A DNA stretch of 64,000 nucleotides from an uncultured Bacteroides sp. (GTDB lineage: Bacteria > Bacteroidota > Bacteroidia > Bacteroidales > Bacteroidaceae), in contig NZ_OY782495.1 in the NCBI RefSeq assembly GCF_963677715.1, positions 1 to 64,000 of the forward strand, written 5' to 3'. The notes under the pieces were generated by a model. It saw nothing but the letters and a program-made list of their open reading frames with translations, was not told the DNA's origin and made no database searches. Made by a program: the position numbers and the translations under genes. This document shows positions 36,469 to 44,958 of the stretch, in pieces. Numbering within the stretch: position 1 is the first letter of the stretch; each line of letters starts with the position of its first letter.

Positions 36469-37128
36469 ATGTTAGATAACTTAAAGAAATACAACATCCT
36501 ATTAGCATCTAATTCTCCTCGTAGAAAAGAACTGTTAACTGGTCTTGGCGTTGATTACAATGTAGTAGTTTTGCCTGATGTTGATGAGTCATTCCCTATA
36601 GAGTTGAAAGGGCCGGATATTCCTCTCTATATTGCCAAAAAAAAGGCCGAAGCTTATAAAGGCATTTTGCAATCTTATAAAAATGTAGTTTCTCCGACTC
36701 TTATCTGTGATAATGTTGATAAGAATTCTCCTATTATAGAGAATGGAAGTGCTCAACCATTGATTATAACAGCCGATACTATTGTGTGGCTCAATGATGA
36801 GGTTTTAGGTAAACCCAAAGATCAGTCTGACGCAAAGGCAATGCTTCGCCAACTTTCCGGGAAAACGCATCAGGTAATCACCGGTGTGTGCCTTACTACT
36901 ACCGAATGGCAGAAAAGCTTTGTTACGGTGTCTGAAGTTAGATTTGCTTTACTGACTGAAGAAGAAATTACTTATTATATATCTCACTTTAGTCCGTTAG
37001 ATAAGGCTGGATCTTACGGTGTGCAGGAGTGGATTGGCTTTATTGGTGTGGAGAGTATTAAAGGTAGCTATTTCAACGTTATGGGACTTCCTGTGCAACG
37101 TCTTTATAAAGAGTTGTGCCAGTTATAA
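36469..37128 (+). CDS. maf: Maf-family nucleoside triphosphate pyrophosphatase
   Basis: 219 residues. Conserved blocks: ILLASNSPRRKELLTGLG, ITADTIVWLNDEVLGKPKD, SGKTHQVITGVCL, DKAGSYGVQEW and YFNVMGLPVQRLY. Hydrolyses non-canonical or house-cleaning NTPs to monophosphates. A stretch of about 25 extra residues (roughly 68-95, VVSPTLICDNVDKNSPIIEN) interrupts the region between the first two blocks compared with typical ~190-residue Maf proteins. Last gene of the operon. Confidence 0.92.
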   Translation: MLDNLKKYNILLASNSPRRKELLTGLGVDYNVVVLPDVDESFPIELKGPDIPLYIAKKKAEAYKGILQSYKNVVSPTLICDNVDKNSPIIENGSAQPLIITADTIVWLNDEVLGKPKDQSDAKAMLRQLSGKTHQVITGVCLTTTEWQKSFVTVSEVRFALLTEEEITYYISHFSPLDKAGSYGVQEWIGFIGVESIKGSYFNVMGLPVQRLYKELCQL

Positions 37129-37277
37129 GATGGCTGAATAACGAATTATACACTTATTAGAGAAATTTCTCCTCTTATTTCTTTGTCCGTAATAGAATTC
37201 AGTCGTTGATATTTATTTGATGTGTTTAAATTGTTTATGTCTGTTTTATTGCGGCAGATTATCCTCTGAAATGTTGG

Positions 37278-39485
37278 CTATATTATATCGAGCATAAGTG
37301 GTATATCATCTTTGTTGATTCCTTGCTCAATGAGGCTCGGTATATCTTTCTCGAGAAAACGGCGAAATGTGTCTCTGTCTTTGCACTCAGATAAGGCTTC
37401 TGAATACATTTTAATTGCTTTTTCTATAAGTCCCATGCTCCATAATGTGTGTCCGGCATTTAAATAATCTTGCCATAATGGCCCTTTTTCTATTACTTTC
37501 TCGTAATATTTGATGGCTTGTTTCTGCTTTCCAGTTAAGAAAGAACACCACCCAATGGCTCTCCAAGCTTTCATGCAATTGGTTTCCATAAAATCAAGCT
37601 TGAAGAAATAATTCAAAGCTTCTTCATATCGTTCCAGTTCGGCTAGGCAACTACCTATATAAAAGATTATATTAGGGCTTTCCGGTTGAACAGTTTCTAT
37701 TTTGAGATAATATTCCAACGCTTTTTTGTAGACCTTTGTTAGTCGGTAGCATGTGGCTAGGTGCCTATTTGTCCATGCATTATCGGGCTGTATCATGTCT
37801 GCTTTCAGGTATGCTTCGATCGCCAAGTCATATTTTTTTTCTTTCTGTCGGCAGTATCCTATTTTTTGAAACAAGTCCGCACTGTCTCCTTGCAAATCAG
37901 TCAGGTCTGTATAAACATTAACTGCCATGGCCGGATGTTCTTTGCCAAAGAGAAAATCACCGAGTTTAAGCAGCAGTTGAGGTTTGTAAAGTGTCTCGGT
38001 TAATAGCGAATTTTTGTGCAGGAGAATAGCTCCATCGAACATGGCAGGAAATTCACGCTTGTGAGGGTGAATTTTGAAAAAGCGGTATAGACTATGGAGA
38101 TACTGATTGCAGATGGTTTCTGGTTGCTGAGAGAATTTTTTTAAAGAAGATGCTTTCTGTTCGTCTCTAAAGTCTTCCATTTGTTGTTCGGTGAGCTGGC
38201 TGAGCATCATATCTCTTTGATATTGAGGAAGATGCATCATTGTAAAGCAAAGCGAATACTTGTCACTATCGCAAAAAAAGGCTGAATCTAATATTAAGTC
38301 GATAATGCTGTTGCTCTGATCTTTGTTTGCGAACTCTTTCACCACTTCCGAGTGCTGTTTATCGAAGGGATAGAACCAATTGCTCATTGTTCTGAAGAAC
38401 GGATAGGACTTTAATTGTGAAAAAGTGCTCATATAAACATCGGCTCCTTCTATTTGCAAATCGTTCATCTCCCGCAATTTGTCTTCGAATGCCGATTCTT
38501 TCATGGCATTGGTCCAATCGGGATTTTTATCATCATTCTCTTCTTCCGTTTCCTCAATGCCATATTTTAAATTTTCGAGATTGGCGCTTTTAAGCATTTC
38601 AGGAATAATTTCTTCCCGCATTTTTTTATCGATCTTTTCAGTTTCCTGGCATAATAGCCATTGTATATGCAGACGGTTCATGTCTATGCTGAAAAGGTTG
38701 TTTTCATTGAGTAATGTAAGGCGGGCTGCTACTTCAGGATATAATTCGATACGCTTTGCAAATAAATGTAGGATGAAAGCTATGCCCACCAGTGCTCGTT
38801 GGTTGACTTGTGTGGACGTGTGGCTATAGGCGTCGAACAACCACATCATTTTCTTAAGATCAAAATAGGTTAAGAGACTTAGAGTAACTGCACTGACAAG
38901 AAGACTAAGGTCATTTTCTACTATAAGTTCTGAATGTAGATACATGGTGGCTTCGGATTCTTCTTCAACACCCCATGCTTCACTGACCCAAGTCTCTTCA
39001 AATAGTAAATTGAGCGCTTCTTCATGTTGCTTACGTATGTGAAAAGCATTTTCGTTGAGGGTATTGGGTAATAAATTTGCCACGGCCAATTCTTCCGTAT
39101 ATGTTTCCAGAATTAAGCGTATATCTTTTAAGCTTTTGTGCGGAAAAGCCTCTATATCCTTTTTTATCCTGTAATAATGGCTAAAAGAGATGGGCACGAG
39201 ATTTTCAATCCATGATTTGTCGGCGATCTCCATCGTGTTGGTCAGAAGTTTTCGGTATAATTTATTGCGTTCGGGATCTTCAATGCCCTGACGCATGTAC
39301 TGCAACATATAACTGTAGGAGGTTTGTATTTGTTCCAGTTTGTTATGTATTTCCCAATCTGTATTGTTATGTAAGTATTGCCCCAATATGTATAGAGCCT
39401 CCTTCAACCGCTTTTCGCATAAGAGGTCAATTATGTATTGATGCTGTTCGTTGATGTATTGTTCGCTAGAGTAGAGTGGGGTCAT
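37278..39485 (-). CDS. Large TPR-repeat protein
   Basis: 735 residues without a signal peptide, so probably cytoplasmic. The N-terminal 480 residues are helical and unrecognised; the C-terminal third has clear tetratricopeptide repeats (DLAIEAYLKADMIQPDNAWT, ALEYYLKIETVQPESPNIIF, KQAIKYYEKVIEKGPLWQDY). No catalytic motif. Single transcription unit; function unknown. Confidence 0.78.
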   Translation of the reverse strand: MTPLYSSEQYINEQHQYIIDLLCEKRLKEALYILGQYLHNNTDWEIHNKLEQIQTSYSYMLQYMRQGIEDPERNKLYRKLLTNTMEIADKSWIENLVPISFSHYYRIKKDIEAFPHKSLKDIRLILETYTEELAVANLLPNTLNENAFHIRKQHEEALNLLFEETWVSEAWGVEEESEATMYLHSELIVENDLSLLVSAVTLSLLTYFDLKKMMWLFDAYSHTSTQVNQRALVGIAFILHLFAKRIELYPEVAARLTLLNENNLFSIDMNRLHIQWLLCQETEKIDKKMREEIIPEMLKSANLENLKYGIEETEEENDDKNPDWTNAMKESAFEDKLREMNDLQIEGADVYMSTFSQLKSYPFFRTMSNWFYPFDKQHSEVVKEFANKDQSNSIIDLILDSAFFCDSDKYSLCFTMMHLPQYQRDMMLSQLTEQQMEDFRDEQKASSLKKFSQQPETICNQYLHSLYRFFKIHPHKREFPAMFDGAILLHKNSLLTETLYKPQLLLKLGDFLFGKEHPAMAVNVYTDLTDLQGDSADLFQKIGYCRQKEKKYDLAIEAYLKADMIQPDNAWTNRHLATCYRLTKVYKKALEYYLKIETVQPESPNIIFYIGSCLAELERYEEALNYFFKLDFMETNCMKAWRAIGWCSFLTGKQKQAIKYYEKVIEKGPLWQDYLNAGHTLWSMGLIEKAIKMYSEALSECKDRDTFRRFLEKDIPSLIEQGINKDDIPLMLDII

Positions 39486-39798
39486 ATTCTTTGATTCTTT
39501 TTATTTGTTAATCCAAGTCAATCGTTGCCATATACTTTCAAATGTTTATAGCTGCCCTATTATTTATTGTTTTTTCTAAAACTTGTATCTTGGCGTTCAG
39601 GCAATAAATTTTGTAGCAAAAAACAGAACTGTTACGTAGAATAGAAGTTCTCATCTATTTTATCGATAGTGCTTTTTTGTCGCAAATATATATAAAAAAA
39701 GCGGGGATACTTATTTGTTCCTCGCTTTTTGCTATATTATTAAATTGTAATTTACGTAGTAAACTGCTTCTCAAGCAGTTTTGGCAAATCTAGGCTAT
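39486..39798. other. Intergenic region
   Basis: Holds the upstream region of the large TPR gene, a terminator hairpin (39694-39730), and an 8-bp perfect hairpin AACTGCTT/AAGCAGTT (39762-39780). No further gene is evident. Confidence 0.5.
39694..39730 (-). terminator. Terminator downstream of the small ORF
   Basis: Arms AAAAAGCGGGGA and TCCTCGCTTTTT with one mismatch; T-tracts on both strands. It follows the 44-residue ORF by about 70 bases. Confidence 0.6.
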
Positions 39799-39933
39799 TT
39801 ACATAACCAACTGTTTTGCCAACAGCTTTTGTAATTTGCCGTTTAATAGTTGGCACATTGTTCCATTTCCCATTGCATGATATCTTTTAATACGATATTG
39901 CAACATCACAATTTCATTAGCATTCTTTTTCAT
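39799..39933 (-). CDS. Small 44-residue basic protein, unknown
   Basis: ATG 39933 to TAA 39799 encodes MKKNANEIVMLQYRIKRYHA followed by a Met/Leu/Lys-rich tail ending LLAKQLVM. It has its own exact -7 box (40001-40008) and a terminator beyond its end, so this is a complete small transcription unit. Predicted helical and basic (many Lys/Arg). No family recognised. It is too short for ordinary gene-length cut-offs; the regulated unit could alternatively be a small RNA. Confidence 0.5.
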   Translation of the reverse strand: MKKNANEIVMLQYRIKRYHAMGNGTMCQLLNGKLQKLLAKQLVM

Positions 39934-40000
39934 AATCTTCGTCTTTGTGCTCTCCACGTTTTGAAGAGCGATTGTTTATCCTTTATTTCTTTATCTGCTG

Positions 40001-40008
40001 CAAAGATA
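40001..40008 (-). promoter_or_regulatory. -7 box for the 44-residue ORF
   Basis: TATCTTTG on the minus strand, exact match, placing the start of transcription near 39995, about 60 bases before the ATG. Confidence 0.5.
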
Positions 40009-40231
40009 GGGCATTTTATTTATAAACCATGTTTTATAACATATAAATAATGCAAAATGGGCTATATTTTCCCTTATAGGGTTAATGATAGGGCTGTTGT
40101 TACAAACATATTGCAGCTTTTTAGAGCTATCGGATGTGTTTTGGGCGAATTTAAATGATCTTGGAGAGAGTTTCTTTTAAATGAAGTATTTATTAATCCT
40201 GATATCTAAGATGTATATAGAGTATATAACA

Positions 40232-40268
40232 CAAATAGCCGCTGCTAATATCAGGCAACGGCTATTTG
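40232..40268 (-). terminator. Terminator after rny
   Basis: Perfect 10-bp arms CAAATAGCCG and CGGCTATTTG, 27 bases downstream of the rny stop. Confidence 0.75.
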
Positions 40269-40294
40269 TAATGAGTATGATGTTCTGTCTTTGT

Positions 40295-41830
40295 TTACTT
40301 GGCAAAGCTTACAGAGCGTGTTTCGCGTATAACTGTAATTTTTACTTGCCCCGGATAAGTCATTTCATCCTGTATCTTTTGGGCTATTTCGTTAGACAAA
40401 CTTTCAGTTTCTTTATCGTCAATCTTATCAGCACCTACTATTACACGGAGTTCACGGCCTGCCTGTATGGCATAAGTCTTGGTTACTCCAGGATAAGACA
40501 TGGCCAATTGTTCCAAATCGTTTAATCGTTTGATATAGGCTTCTACAATTTCGCGACGAGCACCCGGTCGGGCTCCGGAAATAGCATCACATACTTGAAC
40601 TATTGGTGCAAAAAGACTGGTCATTTCTACTTCGTCATGATGAGCACCTATGGCGTTACAGATATCCGGTTTTTCTTTAAATTTCTCGGCAAGCTTCATT
40701 CCCAGTAAAGCATGTGGTAATTCGGGCTCTTCGTCAGGTACTTTGCCTATATCATGCAGAAGTCCGGCGCGCTTGGCTTTTTTAGGGTTAAGTCCCAGCT
40801 CAGACGCCATCACGGCACAAAGGTTGGCCGTTTCACGTGCATGCTGCAATAAATTTTGCCCATAAGATGAGCGATACTTCATTTTACCGATAATGCGAAT
40901 TAGTTCAGGATGCAATCCATGAATGCCTAAGTCAATGGTTGTACGTTTACCTGTTTCAATTATTTCTTCTTCTATCTGTTTCCTCACTTTTGATACGACT
41001 TCTTCGATGCGGGCAGGATGAATACGGCCGTCTGTTACCAATTGGTGCAAAGCAAGACGTGCCACTTCGCGGCGTACAGGGTCGAATGCTGAAAGCACAA
41101 TAGCCTCGGGGGTATCATCCACTACAATCTCCACTCCGGTTGCAGCCTCGAGTGCACGAATGTTTCGTCCTTCACGACCGATGATACGTCCCTTGATTTC
41201 GTCCGATTCTATATGGAATACAGTTACTGAGTTTTCAATGGCTGTTTCGGTGGCAACTCGTTGAATAGATTGTATTACGATGCGTTTGGCTTCTTTATTA
41301 GCTGTCATTTTAGCATCATCCATGATATCATTAATGAAAGATTGCGCTTGAGTTTTGGCTTCTTCTTTTAATGATTCTATCAATCTATCTTTCGCTTCGT
41401 CGGCAGACAACCCCGAAATTGTTTCGAGCTTTTCTATCTCTTGGTGTTGCAATCTATCCAACTCGTCTTTCTTCTTATCAACGATTGTCAATTGCGATTC
41501 TAAGTTTTCTTTTACAGCTTCGGCTTCCGCTTTCTTTCGTTGAATTTCCTCTTGGCGCTGGGTGATAACCATTTCGCGTTGTTTTAATCTATTTTCTGCC
41601 TGCTGAATTTTTTGATTGCGAAGGGATACTTCTTTTTCCAAATCGGCTTTTTTGTTCAGGAACTTCTCCTTTACTTCCAGCAATTTATTCTTTTTGATAA
41701 CCTCTGCTTCAGTTTCAGCTTCTCTCAGTATGCTGTCATATTTCGACTTCAAGATGTACTTGAAGAAGATAAATGATAGAGATCCCCCTACTATAAAGCA
41801 CACAATGGATGCTACTATTATTACTGTCAT
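40295..41830 (-). CDS. rny: Ribonuclease Y
   Basis: 511 residues. One N-terminal membrane helix ([20 protein letters not shown]), a long charged coiled coil (~30-200), a KH domain ([20 protein letters not shown]) and an HD domain with AGLLHDIGK and GAHHDEVE. This is the standard RNase Y layout: a membrane-tethered endoribonuclease that starts mRNA decay. Start ATG 41830 precedes the membrane helix directly. Downstream of the zapA pair but separated by a strong hairpin. Confidence 0.96.
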   Translation of the reverse strand: MTVIIVASIVCFIVGGSLSFIFFKYILKSKYDSILREAETEAEVIKKNKLLEVKEKFLNKKADLEKEVSLRNQKIQQAENRLKQREMVITQRQEEIQRKKAEAEAVKENLESQLTIVDKKKDELDRLQHQEIEKLETISGLSADEAKDRLIESLKEEAKTQAQSFINDIMDDAKMTANKEAKRIVIQSIQRVATETAIENSVTVFHIESDEIKGRIIGREGRNIRALEAATGVEIVVDDTPEAIVLSAFDPVRREVARLALHQLVTDGRIHPARIEEVVSKVRKQIEEEIIETGKRTTIDLGIHGLHPELIRIIGKMKYRSSYGQNLLQHARETANLCAVMASELGLNPKKAKRAGLLHDIGKVPDEEPELPHALLGMKLAEKFKEKPDICNAIGAHHDEVEMTSLFAPIVQVCDAISGARPGARREIVEAYIKRLNDLEQLAMSYPGVTKTYAIQAGRELRVIVGADKIDDKETESLSNEIAQKIQDEMTYPGQVKITVIRETRSVSFAK

Positions 41831-41864
41831 TGTTATTTAATTTAAAAAATTTGTATAAATAAAA

Positions 41865-41919
41865 GCGCACTACCTAAATGCATAGATAATATTTATTATC
41901 ATGCATTTGAGTAGTGCGC
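41865..41919. terminator. Long terminator hairpin between zapA and rny
   Basis: Arms GCGCACTAC and GTAGTGCGC enclose a continued stem (AAATGCAT / ATGCATTT, GATAAT / ATTATC). T-rich tracts lie on both sides, so it can stop transcripts in either direction. Confidence 0.8.
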
Positions 41920-41948
41920 GTATTTTTTTTATCTCTGATAGAATGTTT

Positions 41949-42239
41949 TTATTCTTTCCTGAAATATTCTTCAAGGACTTCTGTTAACTCTTCTATCTTT
42001 TCCTTATACGGTTCCGTGTCATTACGCTGTCGTAATTTTAGGTTATCCAACGAAAATTCATAAGCAACCATGGCTATGATTTTTTCTGGATCCACATTCT
42101 TATAATGAGTCCGGTACGTATTGAGCCTGATATTAACCTGCTTAGCTGCTTCTCTAACAATTTCTTCTTCCTCTCTATTTATTTGGAGAGGATAGTTTGA
42201 ATCTGCAATCTGCAGGTTTATCTTTATTTTATCGTTCAT
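41949..42239 (-). CDS. zapA: Cell division protein ZapA
   Basis: 96 residues from ATG 42239 (MNDKIKINLQIADSNYPLQI); a start eight codons earlier is possible. The N-terminal beta-rich domain and C-terminal coiled coil (IAMVAYEFSLDNLKLRQR) match ZapA, which bundles FtsZ filaments at the division ring. It follows a coiled-coil gene with overlap or near-overlap, a common Bacteroidetes pair. Confidence 0.88.
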   Translation of the reverse strand: MNDKIKINLQIADSNYPLQINREEEEIVREAAKQVNIRLNTYRTHYKNVDPEKIIAMVAYEFSLDNLKLRQRNDTEPYKEKIEELTEVLEEYFRKE

Positions 42240-42255
42240 ACATCTTATCTTTTCT

Positions 42256-42549
42256 TTATTCATTTAATAAAGCGATGCATTTATCGACTTCACGCACTAA
42301 TTTTGACAATCGCAGTTTCGTCTCTTTTACGTCACTGCCGTTAAGGCTGATTGTCGTTGCTGTTTTTAGGTTAGTGTAGTTCGTTTCCAGTATCTTATAG
42401 TCAGACCATACCTTTGCGTTTTCTTCTTTTTTTCTTTCAAGAAGTTGCTTTAATTCAGCATTTTCACGCTTTAACTCATCGTGTAAATAGATCAAATGCC
42501 TGAGTCTTGCTTCAAAGGTAGATAATAACTTTTTTTCTTCTTCTGTCAT
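42256..42549 (-). CDS. Coiled-coil protein upstream of zapA (ZapB-like)
   Basis: 97 residues from ATG 42549 (MTEEEKKLLSTFEARLRHLI). Almost entirely coiled coil, with a conserved-looking KLVREVDKCIALLNE tail. An exact -7 box at 42569-42576 overlaps the longer reading frame, ruling out a start at 42579. It is in operon with zapA, suggesting a division role; direct homology to ZapB is not shown. Confidence 0.75.
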   Translation of the reverse strand: MTEEEKKLLSTFEARLRHLIYLHDELKRENAELKQLLERKKEENAKVWSDYKILETNYTNLKTATTISLNGSDVKETKLRLSKLVREVDKCIALLNE

Positions 42550-42568
42550 TCCACACCAAAATTGTACA

Positions 42569-42576
42569 CAAAAATA
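42569..42576 (-). promoter_or_regulatory. -7 box for the zapA operon
   Basis: TATTTTTG on the minus strand, exact match, giving a leader of roughly 13 bases before ATG 42549. Confidence 0.55.
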
Positions 42577-42763
42577 CAATTAAGTCGGAGATTACAAAAA
42601 CTTTTCGTTAGAAATTAATAGATTTCACTTAAAATAGTTGTTTGAGGCTAAAAAATGTTAGCTCATTAATTAATTTACAAGATAATAAGCCTATTATTCA
42701 TATTATTTCCGAACTTCGTTTATATTACAGACGATTAAAAGTTATATTAATAGAGATACGGAT

Positions 42764-43333
42764 ATGTTGAAAGTACTGGTGACATTTGCTGTGAAAGATG
42801 AATTTGTTGAACTTCAGTGGACAGATGCTGAATTATATTATGTTCGTACAGGCATTGGAAAAGTAAAGGCGGCTTTTCGCTTGGCAGATGCCATTAATCA
42901 GGTACATCCGGATTTGGTAGTTAATATGGGTACTGCCGGCACCATTACTCATCGGGTAGGGGATGTTTTTGTTTGTCGCCGATTTATAGATCGCGATGTG
43001 CAAAAAATAAAGGACTTAGGGCTTGATTTTGAAATTAGTACCTCTACTTTGCTTGACGCAAAAGGGTTTTGCACTGAGTGGGGCAACGATGGAGTATGTA
43101 ACACGGGCGATAGCTTTCTGACAGAACTTACTGATATAGAAGGTGACGTTGTAGATATGGAAGCATTTGCTCAAGCCTTTGTTTGTCAGGAAAAACAGAT
43201 TCCTTTTGTTTCAGTGAAATATGTAACCGATGTTATTGGGCAAAATTCCGTGACTCATTGGGCGGAAAAACTGGCTGATGCTCGCAAGGGGCTTTTTGAT
43301 TTTTTCTATGTTTTGAATGAAAGGTCAAGATGA
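42764..43333 (+). CDS. mtnN: MTA/SAH nucleosidase-like phosphorylase
   Basis: 189 residues, shorter than the usual ~230. Nucleoside phosphorylase fold: VNMGTAGTITHRVGDVFV, VVDMEAFAQAFVCQ (substrate-binding Glu) and VSVKYVTDVIGQNS (catalytic Asp). Likely cleaves 5'-methylthioadenosine or S-adenosylhomocysteine for methionine salvage. The gene ends 12 bases before the encoded CCA of the convergent tRNA-Trp. Other purine nucleosidases are possible because of the reduced length. Confidence 0.82.
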   Translation: MLKVLVTFAVKDEFVELQWTDAELYYVRTGIGKVKAAFRLADAINQVHPDLVVNMGTAGTITHRVGDVFVCRRFIDRDVQKIKDLGLDFEISTSTLLDAKGFCTEWGNDGVCNTGDSFLTELTDIEGDVVDMEAFAQAFVCQEKQIPFVSVKYVTDVIGQNSVTHWAEKLADARKGLFDFFYVLNERSR

Positions 43334-43345
43334 AAGCACCTTGTT

Positions 43346-43421
43346 TGGCACGGGAGGAGAGGCTCGAACTCCCGACACCCGGTTTTGGAGACCGGTGCTC
43401 TACCAACTGAGCTACTCCCGT
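43346..43421 (-). tRNA. tRNA-Trp (anticodon CCA)
   Basis: Cloverleaf read on the minus strand: acceptor ACGGGAG/CTCCCGT, D-arm TAGCTCAGTTGGTAGAGCA, anticodon stem around CTCCAAA (anticodon CCA), T-arm with GTTCGAGCC, discriminator G and a genomically encoded 3' CCA (43346-43348). Confidence 0.97.
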
Positions 43422-43496
43422 ATTTGCGCGTGCAAAGGTAATCGAATATCTTGAACTCACAAGGGTCACAGCTGAAATGTTTTTATTAATAAGCTT

Positions 43497-44081
43497 CTAC
43501 ATCATCAGTAATTCCTGAAACATAATTCGATATGCCGCAGCTTTTTTCTCTAAAGAAAGCGGATATGCGCGCGAGGATGATGGCATGCGATATAATCTTA
43601 AAGCGCGTTCGCTATATATGAATTCACGAAAATCGCCTACTTTGGGCTCTTCTACCTTTAATTGTGTGCACAAAATGTCCGTTGCTTTCTGCCCCGTTGT
43701 TACAATGGCTTTGCAGTAAGGTAATTGTTCTACCAGTTTGCCTATATCCGTAGGCTGTATTACTTCTAAGTATTTATCTGAAGCATTATCTTGTAATCGA
43801 CGTATGATCAATGCCGTATCGAAGAGTGCGATACCTTTCGTTTCCAAAAATTTGATAATACGCTCTCGGCAAAAAGCTTTTTTACTTGCGCTAAGAAAAT
43901 ATTCTTTATGTTCAAAGAAAAGCATACCCATTATTCGCCACATGTCATTATTGAGGTTTGGGTAGTAAAATTCCATCGACCATCGCTTCTTTTGAGGAGG
44001 AAAACTACCCAACATTAGAATCTGACTCTTTTGAGGTAAGAACGGCTTTAGCGGATGATTTTCGATAGGAGGTAATTCCAT
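43497..44081 (-). CDS. Uracil-DNA glycosylase superfamily protein
   Basis: 194 residues. The UDG-fold opening (QILMLGSFPPQKKRWSMEFY, YYPNLNNDMWRIMG) and the later CKAIVTTGQKATDIL and MPSSSRAYPLSLEKKAAAY blocks resemble the Mug/SMUG2-like branch. It would remove uracil or mismatched bases from DNA. Convergent neighbour of the tRNA-Trp gene on the same strand; no operon partner. Family membership moderately sure, base specificity unknown. Confidence 0.75.
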   Translation of the reverse strand: MELPPIENHPLKPFLPQKSQILMLGSFPPQKKRWSMEFYYPNLNNDMWRIMGMLFFEHKEYFLSASKKAFCRERIIKFLETKGIALFDTALIIRRLQDNASDKYLEVIQPTDIGKLVEQLPYCKAIVTTGQKATDILCTQLKVEEPKVGDFREFIYSERALRLYRMPSSSRAYPLSLEKKAAAYRIMFQELLMM

Positions 44082-44245
44082 TTTTCTAGTCTTTTAATGA
44101 GTATTTCTGCCCTCAAATATCGCTTTTTTACTTGAAAGAAGAAAATGCTTGCTACATTTTAGTTTCACTATCACATTTAAAATGCTGTGTATCTTAAATT
44201 AATTAACTATTTTCGCACCTTTAATTATTTAGAAATAGTTCAGTT

Positions 44246-44950
44246 ATGAAAAGAATCACTACAATCTTCTTCTTCGTGTTGTTTATTGCCGGTGGCGGTG
44301 TTAAAGCACAAAATATCCAGTTGCATTACGATTTCGGTCGCTCTTTGTATAACAAAGATCTAAAAACCCGTCCGTTGATGACCTCTACTGTTGAGAACTT
44401 TCATCCGGATCAATGGGGGAGTACTTACTTCTTTGTCGACATGGATTATACCTCCGAAGGTGTTGCTTCAGCCTACTGGGAAATATCCCGGGAATTAAAA
44501 TTCTGGAAAGGTCCCTTTTCAGCTCATGTAGAATATAATGGAGGTTTAGCGAAAGGCTTTTCGTACGATAACGCATGGTTAACCGGTATCACCTATACTT
44601 ATAACAATGCTTCATTTAGCAAGGGATTTACAATCACACCTATGTATAAGTACATACAGAAGAATGCTTCTCCGCAAAGTTTTCAATTAACCGGTACCTG
44701 GTATATGAATTTGAACAATGCACTGTTTACTTTTTCAGGCTTTGCCGATTGGTGGCGGGAAGAGACTTTTTACGGTAAAACCATTTTTCTTTCCGAACCT
44801 CAGATTTGGGTGAATTTGAATAAAGTAAAAGGCGTGAATGATAAGTTCAATTTGAGTGTGGGAAGTGAAGTGGAGTTGAGCAATAATTTTGGTGGACGTG
44901 ACGGGTTTTATGTCATTCCTACCATTGCTTTGAAATGGACATTAAATTAA
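44246..44950 (+). CDS. DUF5020-family outer-membrane protein (Tsx-like channel)
   Basis: 234 residues. Signal peptide ITTIFFFVLFIAGGGVKAQ, then beta-rich sequence with alternating aromatics (FFVDMDYTSEGVASAYWEIS, FTITPMYKYIQKNASPQSF, FYVIPTIALKWTLN ending on an aromatic strand), typical of a 12-strand barrel related to nucleoside channels. The nucleobase permease starts 8 bases later, so the pair probably moves purines or pyrimidines across outer and inner membranes. Confidence 0.82.
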   Translation: MKRITTIFFFVLFIAGGGVKAQNIQLHYDFGRSLYNKDLKTRPLMTSTVENFHPDQWGSTYFFVDMDYTSEGVASAYWEISRELKFWKGPFSAHVEYNGGLAKGFSYDNAWLTGITYTYNNASFSKGFTITPMYKYIQKNASPQSFQLTGTWYMNLNNALFTFSGFADWWREETFYGKTIFLSEPQIWVNLNKVKGVNDKFNLSVGSEVELSNNFGGRDGFYVIPTIALKWTLN

Positions 44951-44958
44951 ATAATCGG

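Larger units (their letters stand above)
39934..40294. other. Intergenic region with the small-ORF promoter and rny terminator
   Basis: Contains the leader and promoter of the 44-residue ORF (to 40008) and the rny terminator (40232-40268). The rest is AT-rich without a credible gene. Confidence 0.5.

Noticed and set aside
40181-40525. 114-codon plus-strand frame at the rny end
   Set aside because: It runs over the rny terminator and antisense to the conserved 3' end of rny; composition is that of an antisense shadow.
41831-41948. Possible 6S RNA next to zapA, as in some other bacteria
   Set aside because: Only about 118 bases lie between the genes, and they form a terminator-like hairpin with flanking T-tracts rather than a ~180-base 6S fold.
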